NCBI RefSeq assembly: GCF_029392815.1
Contig: NZ_CP113942.1
Span: 868,001 to 932,000, forward strand
DNA from: Bifidobacterium sp. ESL0682
GTDB taxonomy: Bacteria; Actinomycetota; Actinomycetes; Actinomycetales; Bifidobacteriaceae
Direction: 5' to 3'
DNA length: 64,000 nucleotides
Shown here in pieces: positions 1 to 7,936 of the stretch (the stretch's first letter is position 1; each line of letters begins with the position of its first letter). A program made the translations under genes and the position numbers. The notes beneath the pieces are model-generated. The model was not told where the DNA came from, did no database searches, and was given only the letters and a program-made list of their open reading frames with translations.

Positions 1-116
1 GGTACTGTTGCGCTCGCCTTATCAGGGCTGACGGTTATGGCGGGTGTTGTTTGTGCTTTGTCGGGTTTGTTTTCATCGTTTTTAGGCTGATTTTGGGTAT
101 AGTTGTCCTTATCCAT
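1..116 (-). CDS. N-terminal part of an unidentified protein, cut by the window edge
   Basis: An ATG at 116 on the minus strand follows an AAAGGA ribosome site about 8 bases upstream. The open frame runs off the left edge with about 38 codons visible. The visible part begins MDKDNYTQNQPKNDEN and is rich in Asn, Lys, Asp, Pro and Thr, so it is a hydrophilic, probably disordered N-terminus. Such tails often precede membrane domains in bifidobacteria, but no domain is visible here and no function can be given. It lies downstream of the DUF2975/XRE pair on the same strand. Confidence 0.5.
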   Translation of the reverse strand, partial: MDKDNYTQNQPKNDENKPDKAQTTPAITVSPDKASATV

Positions 117-198
117 GATGATTTCCTTTTAAATCGTATGGCTAATCGTGGTTATGAAGCCGCTACTCTGCGGCGAATTATTGTGTGGGCGTCTGAGG

Positions 199-411
199 CT
201 AATCCTCCGGTTCGTAATGTAAAAGGTCTGCAGGCTGACAATTGAGTTCGTCGCAGATGGCGGCGAGTGTTGTGAACCGTACCGCGCGTGCCTTGCCGGT
301 TTTGAGAATCGAAAGATTGGCCACCGTCACGCCCACACGTTGGGAGAGCTCGGTCAGTGTCATGCGTCGGTCGGCGAGGATGTCGTCAAGGGTTACCGTG
401 ATATGTCCCAT
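199..411 (-). CDS. small XRE-family (Cro/C1-type) HTH regulator
   Basis: A 70-residue protein that is essentially a single helix-turn-helix domain. MTLTELSQRVGVTVANLSIL (about residues 17-36) has the usual helix 2, turn and recognition-helix pattern, followed by a helix ending in LNCQPADLL, typical of YozG-like small repressors. It starts one base after the stop of the DUF2975 gene on the same strand, so the two are probably translationally coupled. DUF2975 membrane proteins are commonly paired with this regulator type. The likely role is control of its own operon or of the membrane partner; the target is unknown. Confidence 0.8.
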   Translation of the reverse strand: MGHITVTLDDILADRRMTLTELSQRVGVTVANLSILKTGKARAVRFTTLAAICDELNCQPADLLHYEPED

Positions 412-412
412 G

Positions 413-958
413 TCAGATCACCAGGTCGTTTTCGGTTTTCAGCTCCGTGGCTGCGGCGGTCAGTGAGGCGAGGGCTGCGGACACCACCGCAAGTACGACG
501 CAGAACACGAATGCCACACCCGTGCCCAAGATGGTGCGTCCGCGCGTTCTATTCAGGTTGAAAGCGGCCAATACCAGCTCGACCAGCCATATCGCGGCGG
601 AGACCCCGAACGCCGAGCCAATCATTCGTAACCGGTGGACATTGTTGTCCGTAAAGGTTTCCTCACGTCCGATTGCGGAGAAAAGTCGCCATGCACATAT
701 GGCCACTACTGCCAAAGGCAACATGCCGATGGCGGCGAACAGTGCTGCGCCATGCTTGAGATCGCCGACACTTTCGGCCGCGGGAAGTATCAAAAGCGCG
801 ATGACAAGGCATATCGCGACCGCGAAGGCATCGGTGACTTCGAGCAGGGTGGCCAGTGTGTGGTGTGACATGTGTGGCTTGCGTTTGACTCGTTCGATGT
901 TGGATGGATGCATTGTGTCTCCGTCGCCGGAAGCATTGGAATCTTCTAGGGGTCTCAT
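413..958 (-). CDS. DUF2975-type integral membrane protein
   Basis: A protein of about 181 residues with a charged cytoplasmic N-terminus and four hydrophobic segments, starting near LLEVTDAFAVAICLVIALLI, GAALFAAIGMLPLAVVAICA, AFGVSAAIWLVELVLAAF and LGTGVAFVFCVVLAVVSA. An in-frame ATG five codons upstream exists, but GAAGGAGAT lies right before the ATG at 958, which fixes the start there. Length, topology and the downstream XRE gene match the DUF2975 family, whose function is unknown. The upstream region (959-1130) is AT-rich and presumably holds the promoter. Confidence 0.75.
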   Translation of the reverse strand: MRPLEDSNASGDGDTMHPSNIERVKRKPHMSHHTLATLLEVTDAFAVAICLVIALLILPAAESVGDLKHGAALFAAIGMLPLAVVAICAWRLFSAIGREETFTDNNVHRLRMIGSAFGVSAAIWLVELVLAAFNLNRTRGRTILGTGVAFVFCVVLAVVSAALASLTAAATELKTENDLVI

Positions 959-1132
959 CTGAATCTCCTTCAATGGCTAAATTTCTTTCTGAGTTCATAT
1001 CATAATCACTTCATATTGTTTTTCGATAAAATGCATATCGTTTTTCAATAAAGACACAATTGGATTGTATGAAAAATTATTCTGCAAGAAAGATGGAGAA
1101 TTCGATGGGTTTATGGAAACGAATACAGATAT

Positions 1133-1181
1133 AAAAAGGAACCGTCCTTGTCTGAATACAGAAGAAGGGCGGTTCCTTTTA
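1133..1181 (-). terminator. Rho-independent terminator after katA
   Basis: Inverted repeat with arms AAAAGGAACCG and CGGTTCCTTTT, both extended inward. Read on the minus strand, the hairpin ends in a T-rich tract (CCTTTTTAT), as expected for the end of katA. Confidence 0.75.
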
Positions 1182-1216
1182 GGAGTTAGGAGTACTGTCT
1201 AATGACTTGCTGACAT

Positions 1217-2673
1217 TTACTGCTTGATGTCGTCAAGATCCAGCCCGAGCGCTTCGGCAACGCGGGTGCCGTAATCGGGGTCGGCCTGGTAGAACTGGCG
1301 GGTCTCGAGAACCTTGATTTCCTCGGCGTGCTTGCCCTCTACCTGGCCCAGGTTGGAGGCGATGGTGGCGACTAGACGCTGCTTTTCGTCCTCGCTCAGC
1401 ACGTTGTAAAGCGCACCGGCGGCAGAGAAGTTGTCGGGTTCGTGGGCGGTGTAGTTGCCGGTCTTGCCTTCCAACTGGTCGCCGTGGTTGCGTGCGGAGT
1501 TGTCCTCGGTCGGGCCGCCGAAGCTGTTCGGCTCATAGTCGACGGAACCGTCCTGAGCATTGTTCGACATGAAGCCGTCACGCTCGTAGTTGTGCACCTC
1601 GTTGATGGGGCGGTTGACCTTGAGCTGCTCGTAGTTGGCGCCGAGACGGTAGCGTGCGGCGTCCTTGTAGGCGAAGAGACGGCCCTGCAGCATCTTGTCG
1701 GGGGAGGGCTCGATGCCTGGCACGAAGTTGGCCGGTGCGAACGCAGATTCCTCGACGTCCTCGAAGTAGTTGTCGGGGTTGCGGTTCAGGGTGAACTCAC
1801 CGATTTCGATCAGCGGGTAATCCTTGTGGGAGACGACCTTGGTGATATCGAAGATATCGTGCTTGTAGTTGAGGCCCTCTTCGTAAGGCAGGATCTGTAC
1901 GCAGACCTTCCAGGACGGGTAGTTCTTGGACTCGATGGCGTCGAAGAGCTCGTGCAGCAGGTAGTCGGTGTCCTCACTGGCGGCCTTGGTTGCGGTCTCC
2001 TCGCTCATGTTGACCACGCCCTGCTCGCTCATGAAGTGGTACTTGACCCAGAAGGCGGTGCCGTCTTCGGTGACCCACTTGAAGGTGTGGCTGCCGTATC
2101 CGTTCATGGTGCGGTAGCTGGCCGGGTTGCCGCGGTCGCCCATCAGGTAGGTGACCTGGTGCACAGTCTCGGGGAGTGCGCCCAGAAGTCCCACTGACGG
2201 GTCGCATTGCGCAGGTGGGTGCGCGGGTCGCGCTTCTGGGAGTGGATGAAGTCGGGGAACTTCAGCGGGTCCTGGATGAAGAAGGTCGGCGTGTTGTTGC
2301 CAACGATGTCGTAGTTGCCCTGCTGGGTGTAGAAGCGCAGAGCAAAGCCGCGAACATCACGCAGGGTGTCGGGGTAACCGAGCTCGCCGGCCACCTGGGA
2401 GAAACGCAGGAAGATCGGGGTTTCCTTGCCCTCGCCGTTGAAGACGTCGGCCTTGGTGTACTCGCTCATGTCCTTGGTGAGCTTGAAGGTGCCGTAGGCG
2501 CCAGCGCCCTTGGCGTGTACCACGCGCTCCGGAATGCGCTCGCGATTGAAGTGCGCAAGTTTCTCGACTAGCTGGTAGTCCTGCAGCAGCACCGGGCCGC
2601 GCGCGCCGGCGGTCTGCGAATGGGTATTGTCGGCCCACGGCTGGCCGGAAGCGGTATTGAGATTATCGGTCAT
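1217..2673 (-). CDS. katA: monofunctional haem catalase, frame disrupted once
   Basis: Catalase converts hydrogen peroxide to water and oxygen in the cytoplasm and needs haem. The reading begins [13 protein letters not shown] at 2673 behind AGGAGGA; a longer upstream frame lacks such a site. Visible signatures are the distal His region [12 protein letters not shown], the active-site Asn in [32 protein letters not shown], and the proximal haem Tyr in [14 protein letters not shown]. The frame breaks near 2171-2174: after QWDFWAHSP it continues as ETVHQVTYL only if one base is added to the run of four C/G, which gives WAHSPETVHQV. Restored, the protein is about 485 residues, normal for small-subunit catalases. 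It diverges from yaaA. A true pseudogene cannot be excluded. Confidence 0.88.
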
Positions 2674-3023
2674 TGAAATCCTCCTGTCGTAACAATGTAT
2701 GAAGAAGATAACAATTTCGTCGGCGTAAAACAAGGTTTTTCTGTCGTTTTGTGGTCTTTGCGACATTTTGTCCTCAAACTATTGACTGAGTGATTTTCCA
2801 GCGTTGAGAACTATTTACATGGTGATTAATCCAAATCTGATTAGCAACAGGCGAGCGTGTCGAGTATTGCTGACGGGGCTGTTTGGATGTATTTCGGACT
2901 CATCAATGACGAGAGCATCGGCATGAGCCGGGGAATAGGTGCGGTAATTCCGGTGTGTTCCTTGCGGACTCCTTGATTGATGCGTTTCGGAATTTCGATG
3001 AGTCATTCGCTAGACTTGGAACC
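2674..3023. other. katA-yaaA divergent intergenic region
   Basis: About 350 bases without a convincing gene. It must hold the promoters of katA (leftward) and yaaA (rightward). The only element I can place is the -10-like TAGACT just before yaaA. I see no clear PerR, OxyR or other operator, and only weak short inverted repeats such as TAATC...GATTA near 2825. Confidence 0.5.
3011..3023 (+). promoter_or_regulatory. candidate -10 box giving a leaderless yaaA transcript
   Basis: TAGACT at 3011-3016 is followed by seven bases and then the ATG at 3024. No Shine-Dalgarno sequence precedes the ATG. This spacing would start transcription at or next to the start codon. No good -35 is visible. Confidence 0.45.
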
Positions 3024-3836
3024 ATGCATCTTCTTTTACCGCCGTCCGAAGGCAAGGCCTCACCGACCGAAGGCCCGACGTTTGACCTTGATCGTCTGTC
3101 ATTTTCGGAACTCAATGACGCCAGAAAATTGGTTTTGTCTGCATTGATCGATGTGTCGAACCGAGAAGACGCGGCGCGAATATTGAAAGTCGGAGCCAAA
3201 GGCGCTCATGAAATCGTTGCTCAGCGTGACATTCTTTCCGCTCCCTGCGCCTCGGCGCATGAGGTGTATACAGGTGTGCTATACGAAGCGGCGCAATTGC
3301 GTCACGACGATGATGTGTTGATCTTCTCGGGTCTCTTCGGTGTTACGCAAGGGTCGGATTTGATACCGTCGTATCGTCTTTCGATGAACGTCTCGCTTCC
3401 CGGCATCGGCCCGTTGAAAGCCTTCTGGCGCAAGCAGCTCGCGGGCTGGACTCCGGACAATGGTTTTGCCGACGGTTCGGAAATGCCCGCTCGGACAACG
3501 AATGGTAATGCAATTACTGATGCGACAATGCAAGAATCGTCGATATCTGGCTTCGTGCGTAATGATGATGTCACTGTCGATTTACGTTCCGAACTCTATC
3601 GAGTGACCAAGCCAGATCCGTCAAGCGAAAATAGTCAGTGGTGGAGCGTCCGCATCGCCGATTCCCGGAACAAGACAATCTCACACATGGCCAAGTACTA
3701 CCGAGGCCTGTTAACGAGAGCCTTGCTCGACTCTCCAACGCAACCCGTAGTCGAAGTTGCTCGCAACCTTGGTACAGTAAGCACAAAGATAGAGAACGGT
3801 ATCCAGCATCTGACGTTGGTTCCATTTGGCATGTAA
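3024..3836 (+). CDS. yaaA: YaaA/UPF0246 family peroxide-stress protein
   Basis: A 270-residue protein. MHLLLPPSEGKASP at the N-terminus is the family hallmark, followed by LIFSGLFGVTQGSDLIPSYRL and the FW motif (LKAFWRKQL). The C-terminal part has the conserved KYYRGLL block. In E. coli YaaA lowers free iron and Fenton damage during hydrogen peroxide stress, which fits its position divergent from catalase. An in-frame start 23 codons upstream is rejected because family conservation begins at 3024. About 40 poorly conserved hydrophilic residues are inserted around 150-195. A decayed copy of codons from 121 onward lies at 5770-5815. Confidence 0.88.
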   Translation: MHLLLPPSEGKASPTEGPTFDLDRLSFSELNDARKLVLSALIDVSNREDAARILKVGAKGAHEIVAQRDILSAPCASAHEVYTGVLYEAAQLRHDDDVLIFSGLFGVTQGSDLIPSYRLSMNVSLPGIGPLKAFWRKQLAGWTPDNGFADGSEMPARTTNGNAITDATMQESSISGFVRNDDVTVDLRSELYRVTKPDPSSENSQWWSVRIADSRNKTISHMAKYYRGLLTRALLDSPTQPVVEVARNLGTVSTKIENGIQHLTLVPFGM

Positions 3837-3937
3837 AATGCTTTTCTGCCCGACGCTGGATTTGCCCGGTATTATGCTTGGATTGAGAGATTTGCTATCT
3901 GACGATAGGCAAGAGGGCAAAAGAGATCGGTGGGTGT

Positions 3938-5707
3938 ATGTTTGGCAACGACAACGACGGTTCGTCGGATCAGATAGATTTTTCGGATGCCGCTTCCGAC
4001 AACTTCACTTCCTCGGACTCGCAGGTATTCGTCAATGACGAGGACTCATGGTCGGCTGCAACCGATGATGGTGCCGAGGGTGCCGAACAGCTTTCTTTTG
4101 ACCAGGGTGGTGCTGGCAAAACAAAATCGAAAAGCAAACATGGCGTGGCCCGTGTTTTCGGTGTTCTTCTGGTGGTTGTCGTAGTGATCGTTTTTGCATT
4201 CGGCTACATAGCCAAGAAGAACCCGTTCGTGGCTTTGAATTACTTGGCGATGACCGACAAATCCTATAAGGACAAGTACCAGCATGATTCGTCTAATCTC
4301 AGCCAGTTGGACAAAAGTGTCGAAGATATCCAGGATGACCATGTGAAAATCACAGGCACCATATCGAGCTTGACCCTTAACAATCACGTCAACGATGGCG
4401 ATCTTAGCAAACTCAAATCGATTGTCGACAAAACCGACAAGGACAACGCGACTTTCGCGGCTTTGCCATATATGGCCGTCCCTGAGGCGAAACCTCAGCT
4501 TGACCGCTATGCCAAGGCCACGGACGCTGAAAAGGGCGTGGTCAATGAGTATCTGAACAACGCGAAAACTATCTCGTCGGTCTACGAGGCCTGTGATATT
4601 TGGGACTATGTATCCGACCAATCGGATATCGACGATTACAACGCCAAAATGAAAACGTGCAGAAGCCGGATGCAGCCGCTGTCGGCTTCCACGGATCCGG
4701 CGATGAAAACGTTTGTTGCATCTATGAACACCGTGTTGGATACCAGCGAGCAGGCCGTCAAACAGATTGCGGCCATCAGCGGCGACACAATATTGGACAG
4801 GGCGGCCACAAAACAGATAGAAAAGCTCAACAAGGATGTTGATACCTCTTCGAAAGTGATGGATTATGTCGATAAATATGGTGACGACCTCTGCAAAGAG
4901 TGCGACAAGCCTCACCTCGAGTGGGCTTTCGACCGTTCCTATCAGACGGCGAGGGCGGCAAAGGATGCGAAGGATGAGGCCGACGGCATAGTGAAGATGT
5001 TCTTTGACGGGTATGGGAAAACTCTCAAAGGTGAGAACAGACAGAAAACCGGCACTGCTCTGGACAATGTCGCCAAGGCATGGAATTTCATGATTGAGAT
5101 TGCCAGCAATTGCAATCATAGCGGTTTTGGTAATCTGAAGAGTGAGGATATCGACGACATCAACAATGCCATCGCCGCGGCCGACCAAGCCAACCAGCGG
5201 CTGGCCGACCAGCTTGCTGCCGATAACGACAAAGACAACAAATGGTTTGCCGATTATCTGACTGCCTACAACAAAGACAAGACGCAAACCCAGCAATATA
5301 TCAAGACCCTGCTTGCTGTCTCCGACGCCGATTCCCTGTGCGTCAAAATTCCTATGCCCGACAATTCGGATCCGACCTATTCGGCGTATACCAATGGTGT
5401 CGCTGTGTGCCAAGCCGCGTTGAAACCGCTGGGTGAAAACGGCGACAACCGCATGCAGAAGATGGTTACCAGATTGAACGATAATTTTGATGGCAATCTA
5501 CGTGTCATACGCAAAATGAAGGCCCTGGGATCTCCTGATGAGGCGAGCTCGGGGAAGCACAAGAAGGAATATCATAATCTGAACAATAAGCTGGTCTACG
5601 ATCAGGAAGGCAAGCGCGAGGGGATATTCAATGACTACAAAAGGGAGTTCGACGATCTGCGCGAGCATTCCGGTGTCACCGAGGCGCTTTGGATTCGCAG
5701 GCAATGA
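3938..5707 (+). CDS. P1: single-pass membrane protein of a local four-paralog family
   Basis: Unrecognised 589-residue protein. Residues 1-70 are acidic and probably disordered (DQIDFS near the start, then DSQVF and DEDSWS), residues 71-92 are one strong transmembrane helix (VLLVVVVVIVFAFGYIA), and the remaining 490 or so residues are helical, Lys/Asp-rich and predicted outside the cell. The ectodomain holds two copies of a module with C-x21-C and C-x22-C, each followed by a PL...M...V..N stretch. It matches P4 over nearly its whole length and P2 and P3 in part. It follows yaaA by about 100 bases with only a weak ribosome site. A sensor, adhesin or envelope-binding role is speculation. Confidence 0.8.
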   Translation: MFGNDNDGSSDQIDFSDAASDNFTSSDSQVFVNDEDSWSAATDDGAEGAEQLSFDQGGAGKTKSKSKHGVARVFGVLLVVVVVIVFAFGYIAKKNPFVALNYLAMTDKSYKDKYQHDSSNLSQLDKSVEDIQDDHVKITGTISSLTLNNHVNDGDLSKLKSIVDKTDKDNATFAALPYMAVPEAKPQLDRYAKATDAEKGVVNEYLNNAKTISSVYEACDIWDYVSDQSDIDDYNAKMKTCRSRMQPLSASTDPAMKTFVASMNTVLDTSEQAVKQIAAISGDTILDRAATKQIEKLNKDVDTSSKVMDYVDKYGDDLCKECDKPHLEWAFDRSYQTARAAKDAKDEADGIVKMFFDGYGKTLKGENRQKTGTALDNVAKAWNFMIEIASNCNHSGFGNLKSEDIDDINNAIAAADQANQRLADQLAADNDKDNKWFADYLTAYNKDKTQTQQYIKTLLAVSDADSLCVKIPMPDNSDPTYSAYTNGVAVCQAALKPLGENGDNRMQKMVTRLNDNFDGNLRVIRKMKALGSPDEASSGKHKKEYHNLNNKLVYDQEGKREGIFNDYKREFDDLREHSGVTEALWIRRQ

Positions 5708-5719
5708 CTCCCAGGATGA

Positions 5720-5815
5720 CATGTAGGAGAGTCCCTCCAAAGTCTTGGCGATGACTAGCATTCAAACCCCGATGAATGTCCCGTTTCCCGGCATTGACCC
5801 GTTGAAAACCTGTTT
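5720..5815 (+). pseudogene. duplication scar: decayed aroA 5' end fused to a yaaA internal fragment
   Basis: Bases 5720-5768 resemble the sequence around the aroA start (7908-7955): TGTAGGAGAGTCCCTC against TGTAGGGGAGTTCCTC, then MTSIQT against MTSVEA in translation, about three quarters identical. Directly after, 5770-5815 resembles yaaA from 3382: MNVPFPGIDPLKT against MNVSLPGIGPLKA, about 85% identical over the first 40 bases. Both pieces are in one frame. The order aroA start followed by yaaA interior is what the junction of a tandem duplication spanning yaaA to aroA would leave. Confidence 0.65.
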
Positions 5816-5920
5816 GGACGGTACGAGTTATGATGGTTTTCACCATGTTAGAATATTTCGGTTGCCGCTTGTGAGGTTTGTGGCACATGAGTTATTCAGA
5901 GTTAAAGGGAGAGAATTTAT

Positions 5921-7273
5921 ATGGTTGACGGCGACAATATGAATGATGATGCATCGCAGTATCAAAACGGACCAGATCAGCCGGCTTCTGAAACGGGTTT
6001 GGAGCAGAACGGTCAACCGGACGTTACTGCAAATTCTGTGACGGATTCGACGCCGAAATCTTATGAGCAATCAGCTCAGTCAGGACGGCCGGTTCAGGCG
6101 AATCCGCTGAACCAGTCAGCTCAGTCTGTTCAGCCGAGCCAGCAGTGGCAGCCGGCTCAGCCGGAACAGGCTGGCAATTTTGCCCAACCTGGCATGCAAG
6201 CATATCCTGGCCAACAAGAGCCGATGACTCAGCAGCGCTTCGATAACCAATATGCACCGATGCAAGATCAGCCGTCTGCTGGGCAGAATCCGACTGCTCC
6301 GATGAGTGGAGCCCCATCTCCGGTGAACAGCTCTTTCCCATATCCTCCTCAGGCGTCGCAGAACCCGGAACAAGGCTATCAATATCCACCTGCCATGGGT
6401 CCCAACGGAGGTATGGCCATGGCCGAGGGCGTGCCAGTCAAGAAGAAGAGCAGCAAGGCTGTCGTCGCAGTGGTTACCGTCGTCATCGTTATCGTGGTGG
6501 TCGTCGCGGTCGTTCTTGGTCTCGATATCGCCGGAGTCATCGGAGGGCCGAAAGAGAAGGACTATAAGGCTGGGCAGGATGATATCGCGATCATGACTCA
6601 TTCCCTGACTTCGATGACCACTGATTTTGTCTCTGCGTCCTTAGGCGTTGGCAGGGATGGCGTAACCGATCAGAAGACCTCTCAGTTCAAGACGGACAAG
6701 GAAAAGTATGAGCAGGCCAATGCTGATTTCAAGAATCTCAAGGTGATGAAGGATTCGAACGTCAAGGCAGCATACGATGCCTACATGCCGAAGGCTCGCG
6801 GGTTCGATACCTATATGGACGGTCTTTCCACGGGAATGCAGAAAATTGCATCTCTCAAGGACTCCTGCACCAACGAGAACGATGGCGGAACCGTTGGCAA
6901 TGATTTCTATCACCAGCAGGATGCGTTCTTCTCTCAATGCTCGGCCAAGATTCAGTCTGTCGGCAAGCTTTCGAATAAGCCGATTGCTGATTTCCTGCAG
7001 AGTATGCAAAATTATCTGAACACAAAGAACGGTATCCTCAAGCAGATGGAGGCCATGGGAGACCCGAATGCGATGACTTCGCAGGCTCAGGTTGATCAAC
7101 TCAATGCTTTGGTTGACAAGTTCAACGCCGTTCCGTCGCCGGAAGAGAACGCCACGTCGCTTCAAGAGTCGGTGACCAAGGACATCTCCAAAACCGATCC
7201 TACAAAAAGTCTGAATAATCTAAAGACCGTAGTGGACAACGGGGCTCGTGCCAAGAGAGGGTCGTTGCTGTAA
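5921..7273 (+). CDS. P2: Gln/Pro-rich single-pass membrane protein of the four-paralog family
   Basis: Unrecognised 450-residue protein. Residues 1-170 are low-complexity, rich in Gln, Pro, Ser and Ala (SAQSVQPSQQWQPAQPEQ), then KKKSSK and a transmembrane helix at about 180-203. The ectodomain of about 245 residues carries one copy of the family module: NADFKNLKVMKDSNVKAAYD, then C-x23-C (DSC...SQC), then QMEAMGDP. GGGAGAG stands 8 bases before the ATG at 5921. The different cytoplasmic tail compared with P1, P3 and P4 suggests domain exchange. The Lys cluster before the helix supports N-in topology. Confidence 0.8.
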   Translation: MVDGDNMNDDASQYQNGPDQPASETGLEQNGQPDVTANSVTDSTPKSYEQSAQSGRPVQANPLNQSAQSVQPSQQWQPAQPEQAGNFAQPGMQAYPGQQEPMTQQRFDNQYAPMQDQPSAGQNPTAPMSGAPSPVNSSFPYPPQASQNPEQGYQYPPAMGPNGGMAMAEGVPVKKKSSKAVVAVVTVVIVIVVVVAVVLGLDIAGVIGGPKEKDYKAGQDDIAIMTHSLTSMTTDFVSASLGVGRDGVTDQKTSQFKTDKEKYEQANADFKNLKVMKDSNVKAAYDAYMPKARGFDTYMDGLSTGMQKIASLKDSCTNENDGGTVGNDFYHQQDAFFSQCSAKIQSVGKLSNKPIADFLQSMQNYLNTKNGILKQMEAMGDPNAMTSQAQVDQLNALVDKFNAVPSPEENATSLQESVTKDISKTDPTKSLNNLKTVVDNGARAKRGSLL

Positions 7274-7316
7274 GCCACCCCTTCCGATTATTGCGTGAAT
7301 ACTACTCCCACTGAAT

Positions 7317-7361
7317 ATTGTTGAGGTCAATGCCAAGAGTTACGACGTTGACCTCAACAAT
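7317..7361. repeat. 14-bp perfect inverted repeat between P2 and cdd
   Basis: Arms ATTGTTGAGGTCAA (7317-7330) and TTGACCTCAACAAT (7348-7361) separated by 17 bases. No T tract follows on either strand, so it is a poor classical terminator. It could end the P2 transcript, act as an operator for cdd, or mark a small element. Confidence 0.6.
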
Positions 7362-7483
7362 GTTGGATATTCGCTCATGTCGTTATTCCGGCTGATAATT
7401 GAACGTAAATTCTGGTGTTGTACGGTTACCATCAACGTTGACAGCCGTTTTGCAACAGATCGGATGCAATCAAAGGAGTGGAA

Positions 7484-7904
<421 letters not shown>

Positions 7905-7923
7905 GCGTGTAGGGGAGTTCCTC

Positions 7924-7936
7924 TAAAATCACTAGC
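7924..7936 (+). promoter_or_regulatory. candidate -10 box giving a leaderless aroA transcript
   Basis: TAAAAT at 7924-7929 is followed by CACTAGC and then the ATG at 7937, the same 7-base spacing as at yaaA. No Shine-Dalgarno precedes the ATG. A related sequence recurs in the scar at 5720-5768. Confidence 0.45.
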
